DNA of 9,410 nucleotides from Planctomycetota bacterium (lineage in GTDB: Bacteria > Planctomycetota > Planctomycetia > Pirellulales > Pirellulaceae): positions 1 through 9,410 of the forward strand of contig JAHWKS010000129.1 of NCBI GenBank assembly GCA_019347795.1, in the 5' to 3' direction. The translations under genes were made by a program, and so were the position numbers. The notes below the pieces were generated by a model, which was not told where the DNA came from, searched no databases, and saw nothing but the letters and a program-made list of their open reading frames with translations. Of the stretch, positions 1 through 6,900 are shown piece by piece (position 1 is the stretch's first letter; the number at the start of each line of letters is the position of its first letter).

Positions 1-1296
1 AAGGCGCCGGACGAGGTGGCCGGCCGCACCGAGAAGTGGAACCGCTCGAAAACGTTGCGGCCTTTGGCGGTGCTGGACCCGGCGTGTGGGAGCGGCTCAT
101 TCTTGATCGGCGCCTACCAGCATCTGTTGGATTGGCATCGCGACTGGTACCTGGAGCACGACCCGGCCGCGTACAAGGACCGCCTCTACCAGACCCGTAA
201 GGACCAGTGGCGGCTGACCACGGCCGAGCGGAAGCGGATCCTCCTGGACCACATTTACGGCGTAGACATCGACCCGCAGGCGGTGGAGGTCACGAAGCTG
301 TCGCTGCTCTTAAAGGTGCTGGAGGGGGAGAGCGAGGAGTCGCTCAACAAGCAGATGCGCCTCTTCCGCGAGCGGGCGTTGCCGGACCTGGCCGAGAACA
401 TCAAGTGCGGCAACAGCCTGATCGGCCCCGATTTCTACCAGGGCAAGCAACTCGAGATGTTCAGCGAAGAGGAGCGTCTGCGGATCAACGTCTTCGACTG
501 GCAAGCCGAGTTCCCTGCGATCATGCAAACCGGCGGCTTCGACGCCGTAATCGGCAACCCGCCGTATGTGCGCCAGGAGGCGCTGAAGTCGCTCAAGCAG
601 TATCTGGAACAGCGGTACGTGTCGTTCGCCTCGTCCGCGGACCTCTTCGTCTATTTCATGGAGCGAGCCGTAAAGCTTCTCCGCGATGACGGATACTTTG
701 CGTTCATCGTTTCCAGCAGCTTCTTGAGAGCCACATACGCAGAGGCGCTCCGGCGACATTTGGCCACTGTTGCTCCGCCGGTGCAAATAGTTGATTTCGG
801 AGGCTTGGCAATTTTCGCAAATGCAAAGGACACCTACGCCTGCATACCGGTCCTCCGGAGGAGAAGTGCGGGCGATCCCGTAGGAATTTGCAGAGTCAAA
901 ACGCGGCCAGTTTCTAGCCTTGGCTCCAACGTGGAAAAGGTTGAATTCAAGGTTCCCCGTGCCCGACTTCTCCCCAAAGCTTGGTCAACTAGAAGTGAGG
1001 CGGAAAGCGCCATCTTCGAGAAGGTCATGCAGATCGGCAAGCCATTGGGCCAAGTGGTGGAGCGTCGCATCTTCACTGGGCTGAAGACGGGGTTTAACCG
1101 CGCTTTCGTCCTGTCCGAATCAGAACGCGCGGACCTGGTGCAAAAGTATCCGGAAAGCGACTCGCTCGTGCGAACCTTCGTTGGCGGTGCGGAGATTCGA
1201 CGCTACCACCTTCGAACCGCTGGACGATACCATGATTGTGGTTCCCTGTGGATGGACTCGCCAGCAAGTCGGCTCCGACAGCGAGACGAAGCTTAA
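1..1296 (+). CDS. Type IIG / Eco57I-like restriction-modification DNA methyltransferase, catalytic part (5' truncated, frameshifted at its 3' end)
   Basis: The reading frame is open from base 1, so the gene starts upstream and the GTG at 16 is not its start. The visible part carries an N6-adenine methyltransferase core: the SAM-binding motif I DPACGSGSF (76-102), the GVDIDP acidic-loop region near 260-275, and the catalytic motif IV NPPY (556-567) in the context IGNPPYVRQE. This order and the long insert between motifs are typical of Eco57I/type IIG enzymes, in which one chain modifies (and often cuts) DNA and reads the target through a C-terminal TaqI-like recognition domain. That domain begins after about 780. 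Frame 1 stays convincing to about RRYH (1198-1209), then becomes unrelated sequence ending at TGA-type stop 1294-1296, while family-like sequence resumes in frame 2. The nuclease domain, if any, lies outside the window. A BREX PglX-type methylase is the main alternative, but no BREX neighbours are visible. Confidence 0.85.
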   Translation, partial: KAPDEVAGRTEKWNRSKTLRPLAVLDPACGSGSFLIGAYQHLLDWHRDWYLEHDPAAYKDRLYQTRKDQWRLTTAERKRILLDHIYGVDIDPQAVEVTKLSLLLKVLEGESEESLNKQMRLFRERALPDLAENIKCGNSLIGPDFYQGKQLEMFSEEERLRINVFDWQAEFPAIMQTGGFDAVIGNPPYVRQEALKSLKQYLEQRYVSFASSADLFVYFMERAVKLLRDDGYFAFIVSSSFLRATYAEALRRHLATVAPPVQIVDFGGLAIFANAKDTYACIPVLRRRSAGDPVGICRVKTRPVSSLGSNVEKVEFKVPRARLLPKAWSTRSEAESAIFEKVMQIGKPLGQVVERRIFTGLKTGFNRAFVLSESERADLVQKYPESDSLVRTFVGGAEIRRYHLRTAGRYHDCGSLWMDSPASRLRQRDEA

Positions 1297-1918
1297 CGAG
1301 TCGAAGGCTTGGAGTTGGTTCATTGAACGTTACCCCGGCGTTGCTGAGCGGCTTCAACCTTTCGAAAGGGAACTGCGCCAACGACAAGACCAAGGCGAGT
1401 ACTGGTGGGAACTGCGAGCGTGCGCGTATTACAGGTTCCTAGAATCCCCGAAGATCATCTACCCGGACATCGCGAAGGGGCCTCGATTTTACTTGGACGA
1501 CAGCAACTTATTCCTCGCGAACACCGCATATCTGCTCGGCACCGACGATCCTTTCCTCTTGGGAACGCTCAACAGTCGGCTTGCTTGGTTCGCGATTGGT
1601 AACATCAGCATTCCATTTGGGACGCGTGCGGGAAAATTCCGCTACCGAATGATCTATCAGTACATGGAGCACGTTCCTGTTCCAGAAGCAGATCAGAAGG
1701 ACCAGAAGAGTTGGAAACTTCGGTCCGAGGTCGCCGCGAAAGCCATGCACATGCAAGGCCTACTCCCAAAAAAGGAAGCAGCCAAGACCGGGCACGAGCG
1801 GAATGCGTTGTTACGGCAGATTGAGGCGACGGACCGGGAGATTGATCGGCTTGTGTACGCGCTGTACGGTCTCAGCGACGACGAGATCCGCATCGTCGAA
1901 GACGCCACGCCGCGATGA
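1181..1918 (+). CDS. C-terminal target-recognition part of the same methyltransferase, in a shifted frame
   Basis: This frame holds the rest of the gene. From about 1217 it reads like the TaqI-like specificity domain: DDTMIVVPCGW (1223 onward), then WWELRACAYY, KIIYPDIAKGPRFYLDDSN, and LLGTLNSRLAWFAI, followed by a basic, helical tail ending LVYALYGLSDDEIRIVEDA. The LNS and YPDIA segments and the closing 'reidrLVYaLYgL' helix are characteristic of the C-terminus of type IIG/Eco57I methylases. The nominal start at 1181 is a TTG that merely opens the frame, and I see no ribosome binding site, so this is unlikely to be an independent gene. The stop is TGA at 1916-1918. If the frameshift is real, the enzyme has lost its specificity domain. 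If it is a consensus error, 1-1918 is one gene. No partner gene is visible downstream: the next gene converges from the other strand. Confidence 0.75.
   Translation: MAVRRFDATTFEPLDDTMIVVPCGWTRQQVGSDSETKLNESKAWSWFIERYPGVAERLQPFERELRQRQDQGEYWWELRACAYYRFLESPKIIYPDIAKGPRFYLDDSNLFLANTAYLLGTDDPFLLGTLNSRLAWFAIGNISIPFGTRAGKFRYRMIYQYMEHVPVPEADQKDQKSWKLRSEVAAKAMHMQGLLPKKEAAKTGHERNALLRQIEATDREIDRLVYALYGLSDDEIRIVEDATPR
1204..1220 (+). other. Frameshift zone in the methyltransferase gene
   Basis: Family-like protein sequence passes from frame 1 (…GGAEIRRYH, ending near 1209) to frame 2 (EPLDDTMIVVPCGW, from about 1214). Going from frame 1 to frame 2 requires one extra base (or two missing) relative to an intact gene. 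The local sequence has no long homopolymer and no obvious slippery heptamer with a downstream pseudoknot, so programmed frameshifting is not favoured. A genuine disabling indel and an assembly or sequencing error cannot be told apart from the sequence alone. Confidence 0.7.
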
Positions 1919-1952
1919 TCCCCCGATCCGCCGGAAAGAAGACAACCCAAAA

Positions 1953-2017
1953 GGCGCAAAAGACGCAAACGACGCAAACGTTAGCGCCCCTTGCGCCTGT
2001 TGCGTCGCTTGCGTTTC
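1953..2017. repeat. Inverted repeat of tandem 9-bp GACGCAAAC-type units
   Basis: The left arm is three tandem 9-mers: ggcgcaaaa (1953-1961), gacgcaaac (1962-1970) and gacgcaaac (1971-1979). The right arm is three 9-mers of the opposite sense: ttgcgcctg (1991-1999), ttgcgtcgc (2000-2008) and ttgcgtttc (2009-2017). Positions 1963-1980 can pair with 1997-2014 at 15 of 18 positions around a 16-base loop. It lies just after the methyltransferase stop and on the 3' side of the convergent phosphatase gene. It could act as a bidirectional 3'-end structure, but it lacks a T-tract and is not a classical intrinsic terminator. Confidence 0.75.
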
Positions 2018-2044
2018 GTTCTTCAACCGCGGCGCGAAAGAGAT

Positions 2045-2126
2045 TTAGCCACGGATGGACATAGTTGAAACACGGATAGGACCTCGGCCGTTTTCATCCG
2101 TGTCGATCTGTGTTCATCCGTGGCTG
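2045..2126. repeat. CCACGGAT-type palindromic intergenic element
   Basis: An outer stem pairs agccacggatg (2047-2057) perfectly with catccgtggct (2115-2125). A nested inner stem pairs cacggat (2071-2077) with atccgtg (2096-2102). The right half also carries a 10-bp direct repeat, ttcatccgtg, at 2093-2102 and 2113-2122. The element therefore consists of one short word repeated in both orientations. I recall similar CCACGGATGAACACGGAT-style elements in intergenic regions of planctomycetes and related bacteria, but I cannot check this here. It ends about 30 bp before the phosphatase stop codon, so it may form part of the 3' end of that transcript. Confidence 0.75.
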
Positions 2127-2154
2127 TTTTCTTCCGGGCCGTTCGGCCGTTGCC

Positions 2155-5100
2155 TCAAAAACTCACGTCCAGACGCTCCGCCGCGGCGGCCGGCTCGACA
2201 CCCTCGAGCGTCTCCTGCCGATCACGTTCCGGGTCGCTCACCACGATCGTATGGGGGCCCTCGCGGAAGACCTTGGGGCGAAAGACATTGCCCTTGATTC
2301 GCAGCGTGTACACGATCTCGCCGTCCGCCTCGTCGATTACCTGCACGACTGGGTCGGTCAGCCCCGTGACACGGATTTCCGGCAGGTGCGCGGCGGCCTT
2401 GCGGCCGTAATTGTCCTCCAGCGCGATTTTCTTCGGCCAGCCGGGGAACTGGTCGCCCGGCTGCAGGTGAGCGGCGTCGATCAACAGCCGCCAGCAATGG
2501 ATGTCGATCGAGCGATCCTTCTTGTTGAAGCGCACCAGGCCGTAGCCCGAGGACTTGTCGTGCAAGTGCTGGAGCACCGGGCGGCGCCGCTGGGCTTCAG
2601 GATTGCCGATCGCATGGACGGTGACGTAGTTGCCCAAGCCGTCGATGTACTCGCCGGTGTTGGGCAGACCGTCCGCCGGCCGGTTCTGCACGGGACGGCC
2701 TTCCTCGTCGGGCCGCCAGGAGCGCGGATAGCCGGCGGCGATCGAGGGGACGCAGAAGGCGTAGCCCGCGTCGCTCCACGTGTCCACGCCGTAGTGAACG
2801 ATCGACGGCAAGTGCTGATCCCCCGCGTAATGAAAGGCGAATCCCTTTCGCATCTCCCGCAGCGCGGCGTCGCGGGGCGTCTGCGGCCAGCCGTTGGAGT
2901 CCAGATCGGCCACGAGGAACATCTGGTCGGCGCCGTGGTAGTTGGCCAGATTGCAGAAGATCGTCTGCGAGCAAACCGTTTTGAAATCGGCGCCGCGCCA
3001 GTCCTGCGCCCAGTGCCGGAGGAACTCCAACTGCCGATCGCCCAGCAGCTTCAAGCCCGGCTTATCGATCGATTCCGGGTCGAAGTCGGGATCGGTCACG
3101 TGATCGGGCCGCCCCTCCCAATAGTTCACCTTCCCGGCCGGACCCGATTTGAATTTGCGGTCTTCGATGACGGCGAAGCTCACGCGGCCGTAAACCATGT
3201 CGCCGTAGTAAACGCCGATGTCCTGCTCCACCGGGCGCGGGTCGTAGGGGTCCGGATGATGGCTCGTCTGCGTCCGCTGCACGGCGTTCACGAAATTGGG
3301 ATGCATGGCGTAGCCTCCCTTGTCGTGATCGGCGATGCCGGCCACCGCGCGGCCGCCTTGTCCCCAGATGTTGCCCTGGTACACGTCGTGATCGTCGGGC
3401 ATGGCGAGCGTCGGCCGGTCGCGCATCACGTCGCGGAAGGCCCACCCCCAAAGCCAAATCTTCCGCAGGTAGTTGAGCACCGCCAGATCGACCGGCTCGC
3501 GATGAATGCCGAACCCGCCGACGTTCTCATAAATCTGATCGCCGGAGAAGAACAGCACATCCGGATCGTGAATGGCGACGTTGCGGGCCAGCAAAGCATT
3601 GGGAAACGCCGGATCCGTGTTGCCGGTGAAGCCGGCGACGACGATCGTCTCTTTCTCGACAGGATCGCGGCGGATGGCGCCCGTGAAAGAATGCTCGGTA
3701 GTCGGCCCGTCGCGATCGGACATGCGGTAGACGACGCGATACGGCGTGTCGCGTCCCGCATCCCAGTTCTCAATGCGGAATGTGGCGGCGCCGGAGAGCG
3801 GGTCGATGGTCGCTTCGTCGATGTTCCGCCATCGCCCTGCGTCTCTCCGCACTTGCAGGGTAACCGACTGCTCGTCCTCCTCGCCCATCGACGGCATCTG
3901 GGCGGTCAGCTTCATCACGCCTCGGCTGAGGGTGTGCATCGCGTACAGGATGGGACCAAACGTGCGGTCGTCGTGGGCGGAAAGCTTGTCTCCCGAGAGC
4001 CGCCAGTCCGAGAACCAGAACTTCGCCTGGCCCGGCGGGCGGCGCTTCGGCTGCGGCTTCGTATCTTGAAAGGTGACGGGGAAGTTGTTCACCAGCGCGA
4101 CGTTGCCGTGCATGTGCGCCGCCGGCGCGGGAGCGCTCATCTCCGCCAGCACCTCGCCCGTGTCGGGGTCCTCGGCCGACAGCGAGAGCACGTAGTCGTC
4201 TTCCTGGTCGTCATCCTGCGGCGCCGCCTTGAGCCGCAATCGCACGCCGTCGGCGGGGAAGTCTGCTTCCTTGGTGAATATCTTCTGCTGGTTGTCGATG
4301 AACAGCGTTCCATCGAGGGCGATGCCCGCCCGCACGCCGCGGCCGGTGAGCAGGCTGCTGCGATAGTCCCCCAATTCGCTGCGGATGCCGATCTCGAACC
4401 CCGCCGAGCCTTCGATGCGCTCCACGCCGGCGCGGCCGATCACCACGCTCATCTCCAGCTCGCCGCGGCGAGGCGAAAGCCGCCGCGTCAGCAGATGCAC
4501 GCTTCGCCCCACGCCGCCGCGATAGCACTCCAGCCGGCCGTCGATCAGCCGCCAATCCTCCATCGGGTTGGCCCAATATTCGGGTCCGATCCAGATGCGG
4601 TCGTGCTGGTGTTTCCAGTCGCTTTCGAATGCCGCGGCGTCGGCGTCGTCGCGCGTCGTCTCTACGATCAGCACCCACCACGGCTGGGCGCCGGCCTCGT
4701 ACGTGTGGAGACGATTCAGCTTCCCCGTCCCCTCGTCGATGCGGTACACGGCGAGCTTGTCGGTTGCCTGCCCGGCGGCGATGAGGTGCTCGCCGGAAGG
4801 GGAGATGTGGAACGACCGCGGCGTCTTCTCAGTTTCCGCCTGCCCCAGCGGCACGAGGTCGCCGGTGGGCGGGTGCACGAGGAATTCGGCGATGCTGTCG
4901 TGGCCGCGATTGGCGACGTACACAAACCGCCCGTCGGGGGTGATCTGGATATCGGAGCAGGAGTTGCCGCCGCGAAACGTCTTGGGGAGCGTGCTCCAGG
5001 TTTCGCCCGCCTCGAGGACGCCGGCGGCGGGCCGGAACCTGTAGGCCGTGACGCTGCTCCCCTGCTCGTCGCTCACGTACGCGGCGTTTTGAAATGGATG

Positions 5101-5733
5101 AAATGTCAGGTGACGCGGCCCGGTGTCGTTCGGCCGCTCCACAATCGGCGGATCGTTCGGAGAGAGCCGGCCGATCGTCTCGTCAAAGCGGAATTGGAAG
5201 ATGCGGTTGGGCCCAGTGTGCGGGACGAACACGAAGCGGTTGCTGCGATCGGGAACGATGGCGTGGGCCTTTTCATCGGTTTCGATCTCCTGCACCGGCT
5301 CGCGGCTGAGCGAGCCGTCTTCGCCGATGGCGTGCACGGCCACCTTGCCGGCCGCGTAGTACGCCGAAAGCAGGAATCTTCCCGTGCGGTCGGTGGCGAC
5401 ATAGGCGGGATCGGCGCCCGCCTCGACGGTGTTGATGTGCGTCAATTCACCGGACTGCGCGTCGAGGCGAAAGCTGGCCAGTTTTCCCGCCGACCGCAGC
5501 GAGGCGAAGAGGAATCGCCTCTTCGGATCGGTGGTCAAGGGTCCCGGGGCGCCTTCCACCGCGGTTTCCCCCTGTCGCGTCAGTTGGCCGGTTTTCGCGT
5601 CCAGGGCGAACCGCACGATCTGGCCATCGCCCGCCGCCGAGACATACACCACCTCCGCCCCCACGGCCGCCAACGCCGGCGCCAGCCACAGCCCGATCAA
5701 CAAGAGCATCCGCAGCAACAAGAGCATCCGCAT
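2155..5733 (-). CDS. Exported fusion: seven-bladed lactonase propeller + PhoD-like metallophosphatase
   Basis: This is a 1192-residue protein. Residues 1-25 are a Sec signal peptide (MRMLLLLRML… ending AAVGA). Residues about 28-357 form a complete lactonase-family (YbhE-like) propeller: seven repeats of the RFxxVxxxxxxxVxxxxxDxxTGxL type, the last ending GAQPWWVLIV. From about 358 a planctomycete-style PhoD-like protein follows without a second signal peptide. It has a jelly-roll-like part (about 365-580), a short Fn3-like segment (about 620-690), a calcineurin-like phosphatase core (about 695-1090) and a C-terminal beta domain. Metal-site motifs are GDQIYE (731-736), PDDHD (779-783) and GDQH (971-974). 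The ATG at 5733 is preceded by GGAG with 8-base spacing and followed directly by the signal peptide; the frame is open further upstream but without support. Export and metal-dependent phosphoesterase activity are inferred, and the substrate is unknown. The stop is TGA at 2155-2157. The gene uses no TTA, CTA or TCA codons, as shown by the fully open antisense frame. Confidence 0.88.
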   Translation of the reverse strand: MRMLLLLRMLLLIGLWLAPALAAVGAEVVYVSAAGDGQIVRFALDAKTGQLTRQGETAVEGAPGPLTTDPKRRFLFASLRSAGKLASFRLDAQSGELTHINTVEAGADPAYVATDRTGRFLLSAYYAAGKVAVHAIGEDGSLSREPVQEIETDEKAHAIVPDRSNRFVFVPHTGPNRIFQFRFDETIGRLSPNDPPIVERPNDTGPRHLTFHPFQNAAYVSDEQGSSVTAYRFRPAAGVLEAGETWSTLPKTFRGGNSCSDIQITPDGRFVYVANRGHDSIAEFLVHPPTGDLVPLGQAETEKTPRSFHISPSGEHLIAAGQATDKLAVYRIDEGTGKLNRLHTYEAGAQPWWVLIVETTRDDADAAAFESDWKHQHDRIWIGPEYWANPMEDWRLIDGRLECYRGGVGRSVHLLTRRLSPRRGELEMSVVIGRAGVERIEGSAGFEIGIRSELGDYRSSLLTGRGVRAGIALDGTLFIDNQQKIFTKEADFPADGVRLRLKAAPQDDDQEDDYVLSLSAEDPDTGEVLAEMSAPAPAAHMHGNVALVNNFPVTFQDTKPQPKRRPPGQAKFWFSDWRLSGDKLSAHDDRTFGPILYAMHTLSRGVMKLTAQMPSMGEEDEQSVTLQVRRDAGRWRNIDEATIDPLSGAATFRIENWDAGRDTPYRVVYRMSDRDGPTTEHSFTGAIRRDPVEKETIVVAGFTGNTDPAFPNALLARNVAIHDPDVLFFSGDQIYENVGGFGIHREPVDLAVLNYLRKIWLWGWAFRDVMRDRPTLAMPDDHDVYQGNIWGQGGRAVAGIADHDKGGYAMHPNFVNAVQRTQTSHHPDPYDPRPVEQDIGVYYGDMVYGRVSFAVIEDRKFKSGPAGKVNYWEGRPDHVTDPDFDPESIDKPGLKLLGDRQLEFLRHWAQDWRGADFKTVCSQTIFCNLANYHGADQMFLVADLDSNGWPQTPRDAALREMRKGFAFHYAGDQHLPSIVHYGVDTWSDAGYAFCVPSIAAGYPRSWRPDEEGRPVQNRPADGLPNTGEYIDGLGNYVTVHAIGNPEAQRRRPVLQHLHDKSSGYGLVRFNKKDRSIDIHCWRLLIDAAHLQPGDQFPGWPKKIALEDNYGRKAAAHLPEIRVTGLTDPVVQVIDEADGEIVYTLRIKGNVFRPKVFREGPHTIVVSDPERDRQETLEGVEPAAAAERLDVSF
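5698..5732 (-). repeat. 18-bp-period tandem duplication inside the signal peptide
   Basis: The 17-base word caacaagagcatccgca occurs at 5698-5714 and again at 5716-5732, a period of 18 bp. On the coding strand it gives the six-residue near-repeat MRMLLL/LRMLLL, so the duplication is in frame and lengthens the hydrophobic start of the signal peptide. It also duplicates the ATG region, which leaves a second possible ATG start two codons downstream (residue 3). Confidence 0.8.
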
Positions 5734-5858
5734 AGGTAGCACTCCCGACGGTTCGTCTATGAGGGTCGCCAATTCCTGAGACGCTCTTTGTAGACCAACC
5801 GGCGCCGCAGAGCAACGTAGCGGGGCGAGCAGCAAGACGGTTCTCAAAAGCAGAAAAC

Positions 5859-5928
5859 CCGAACAGAAGGCAACAGAGAGAACAGAGAAATTGGGTTCGT
5901 CTCTGTTCCTTTGTCGCCTCCTGTTCGG
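5859..5928. repeat. AACAGAG-type imperfect palindrome
   Basis: The left arm is 5859-5887 and the right arm is 5901-5928, with a 13-base loop. Aligning the left arm with the reverse complement of the right arm gives 25 matches, three substitutions and one single-base bulge. In a transcript of the minus strand two of the three substitutions become U·G wobbles, so the hairpin is slightly better as minus-strand RNA, the strand transcribed for both neighbours. The arms are built from the repeated words gaacag and aacagag. It lies 23 bp past the NRDE stop and about 125 bp before the phosphatase start. It may be an mRNA 3'-end or processing element, and there is no T-tract. Confidence 0.75.
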
Positions 5929-5951
5929 CGGCTTCCTAGAGGCAGATCGTC

Positions 5952-6731
5952 TTACGACGAAGCTTTCGCCTTGGTCCTCGCCTCTCGCAATCCGCGGCTG
6001 AGGATGTCGCGGAGGAAGGGGGAGTAGTCTTCGTACTTCGACTTGTCGGGCGGCCCGCCGGCGAACTGATAGATGGCGTCGCGCGGCTTCTTGCCCAAGG
6101 CGATCAGCGTGGAGCTGACCGTGCCCCAGTTGGGCGCGCGGTAGACCATGCTCGGCCGGCCCGGCGGCGAAGGGGCCCGGGCGAAGACCTTGCTCGCCAC
6201 CGCCAGGAACTTCACCGGCGAGTCGAGCGTTTGCAGCGTGAGCAGCCGCCGGCACATCTTCACGCGCTCGTCGCGCGGATCGTTGACGTCGTTGTTGGCG
6301 ATGATGCTCAACCCCTCATCCAGCTCCAACGCCTCCTGCTGATCGCCGCCGTGGACCACCCAGCCGGTCTGCGCATCGGCAATGACGAAATTCACCCCTT
6401 CGTACTTGAGGGTGGCCAATTCCTTCATCGCCATGTCCGCCGCCTTACGAGCGGAGCTGCACCGAAGCAGATCGCGGCACAGCAGTCCGCGGGAGCGGGG
6501 CGCGAACGTCGGCATGATCTTGGCGCGATTGCTGGCCGCCACCATCATCCCGTGCTGGTTGACTCCCAGCCACGTGCCCCCCGCCTCTTCATCGACGCCG
6601 CACAAGACGCGCGGCTTGCCCGACTGAATGGACGGAGGGAGACTCAGCCGGTCGTACCGCTCCTCGCGGTTTGCAGCCACCAATATAGGGGACTCCGGCA
6701 CCAGTTTATACAAAATTGCCAGTAGGCACAT
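5952..6731 (-). CDS. NRDE / TANGO2-family protein
   Basis: A 259-residue protein matching the NRDE (transport and Golgi organisation 2, TANGO2) family. It starts MCLLAILY, so Cys2 is exposed as the presumed N-terminal nucleophile after Met removal. The signature is AANREERYDR (residues 19-28), where the usual NRDE reads NREE. GGTWLGVNQHG (51-61), ASNR (66-69), the RSRGLLCRDLL segment (79-89), SIIANND (142-148) and NWGTVSSTLIAL (201-212) are further family blocks. Length is normal for the family. The ATG at 6731 fits because it places the conserved Cys at position 2; an AGGAAGG lies 11 bases upstream. There is no signal peptide, so it is probably cytoplasmic. The family has an Ntn-hydrolase-like look, eukaryotic members are linked to heme or lipid handling, and the bacterial role is not established. 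Stop TAA at 5952-5954. It precedes the phosphatase gene on the same strand, but the 218-bp hairpin-bearing gap argues against tight coupling. Confidence 0.88.
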   Translation of the reverse strand: MCLLAILYKLVPESPILVAANREERYDRLSLPPSIQSGKPRVLCGVDEEAGGTWLGVNQHGMMVAASNRAKIMPTFAPRSRGLLCRDLLRCSSARKAADMAMKELATLKYEGVNFVIADAQTGWVVHGGDQQEALELDEGLSIIANNDVNDPRDERVKMCRRLLTLQTLDSPVKFLAVASKVFARAPSPPGRPSMVYRAPNWGTVSSTLIALGKKPRDAIYQFAGGPPDKSKYEDYSPFLRDILSRGLREARTKAKASS

Positions 6732-6867
6732 AGTTCATACAACCTTCCTACTAAAGCTGCGAATAGAGATTGGTCCCAGCTCGGCGAAGCGTCCAATTTA
6801 AGGCAAAGCCGTCGCCTTTGGCGCCCCACCACAGGGTTAATCCGTGAGATTTTTCACGAATTCATAT

Positions 6868-6900
6868 CGCCTCATTTTATGCTCAGCCGCTTGTGAGGCG
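6868..6900. repeat. Short inverted repeat in the divergent intergenic region
   Basis: cgcctca (6868-6874) pairs perfectly with tgaggcg (6894-6900) across a 19-base loop. An alternative overlapping pair, gcgaacg (6898-6904) with cgttcgc (6922-6928), would compete with it. The 254-bp region 6732-6985 separates the NRDE gene (leftward) from the oxidoreductase (rightward) and must hold both promoters. It is more AT-rich than the genes, but I cannot point to a convincing -35/-10 pair. These hairpins could be operator or leader structures or chance. Confidence 0.35.

Noticed and set aside
1204..1220. Programmed ribosomal frameshift in the methyltransferase.
   Set aside because: There is no slippery heptamer or clear stimulatory structure, and such signals are not usual in this family; an indel or sequence error is simpler.
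1953..2126. CRISPR-like array in the convergent gap.
   Set aside because: The repeats are 9-10 bp words in inverted arrangement, without regular spacers or cas genes.
2110..5739. A 1209-codon open frame on the plus strand covering the whole phosphatase fusion gene.
   Set aside because: It is exactly codon-aligned with the minus-strand gene, so it stays open simply because that gene uses no TTA, CTA or TCA codons. Its translation is Arg/Val/His-rich with no domain, while the minus strand shows a signal peptide, propeller repeats and phosphatase motifs.
5888..5951. Rho-independent terminator after the NRDE gene.
   Set aside because: The hairpin is strong but not GC-rich at its base and no T-run follows on the minus strand, so I recorded it only as an inverted repeat.
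5734..6255. Upstream in-frame extension of the phosphatase gene to 6255.
   Set aside because: It overlaps the well-supported NRDE gene and the palindrome, contains no recognisable domain, and the ATG at 5733 has a ribosome binding site and a signal peptide.
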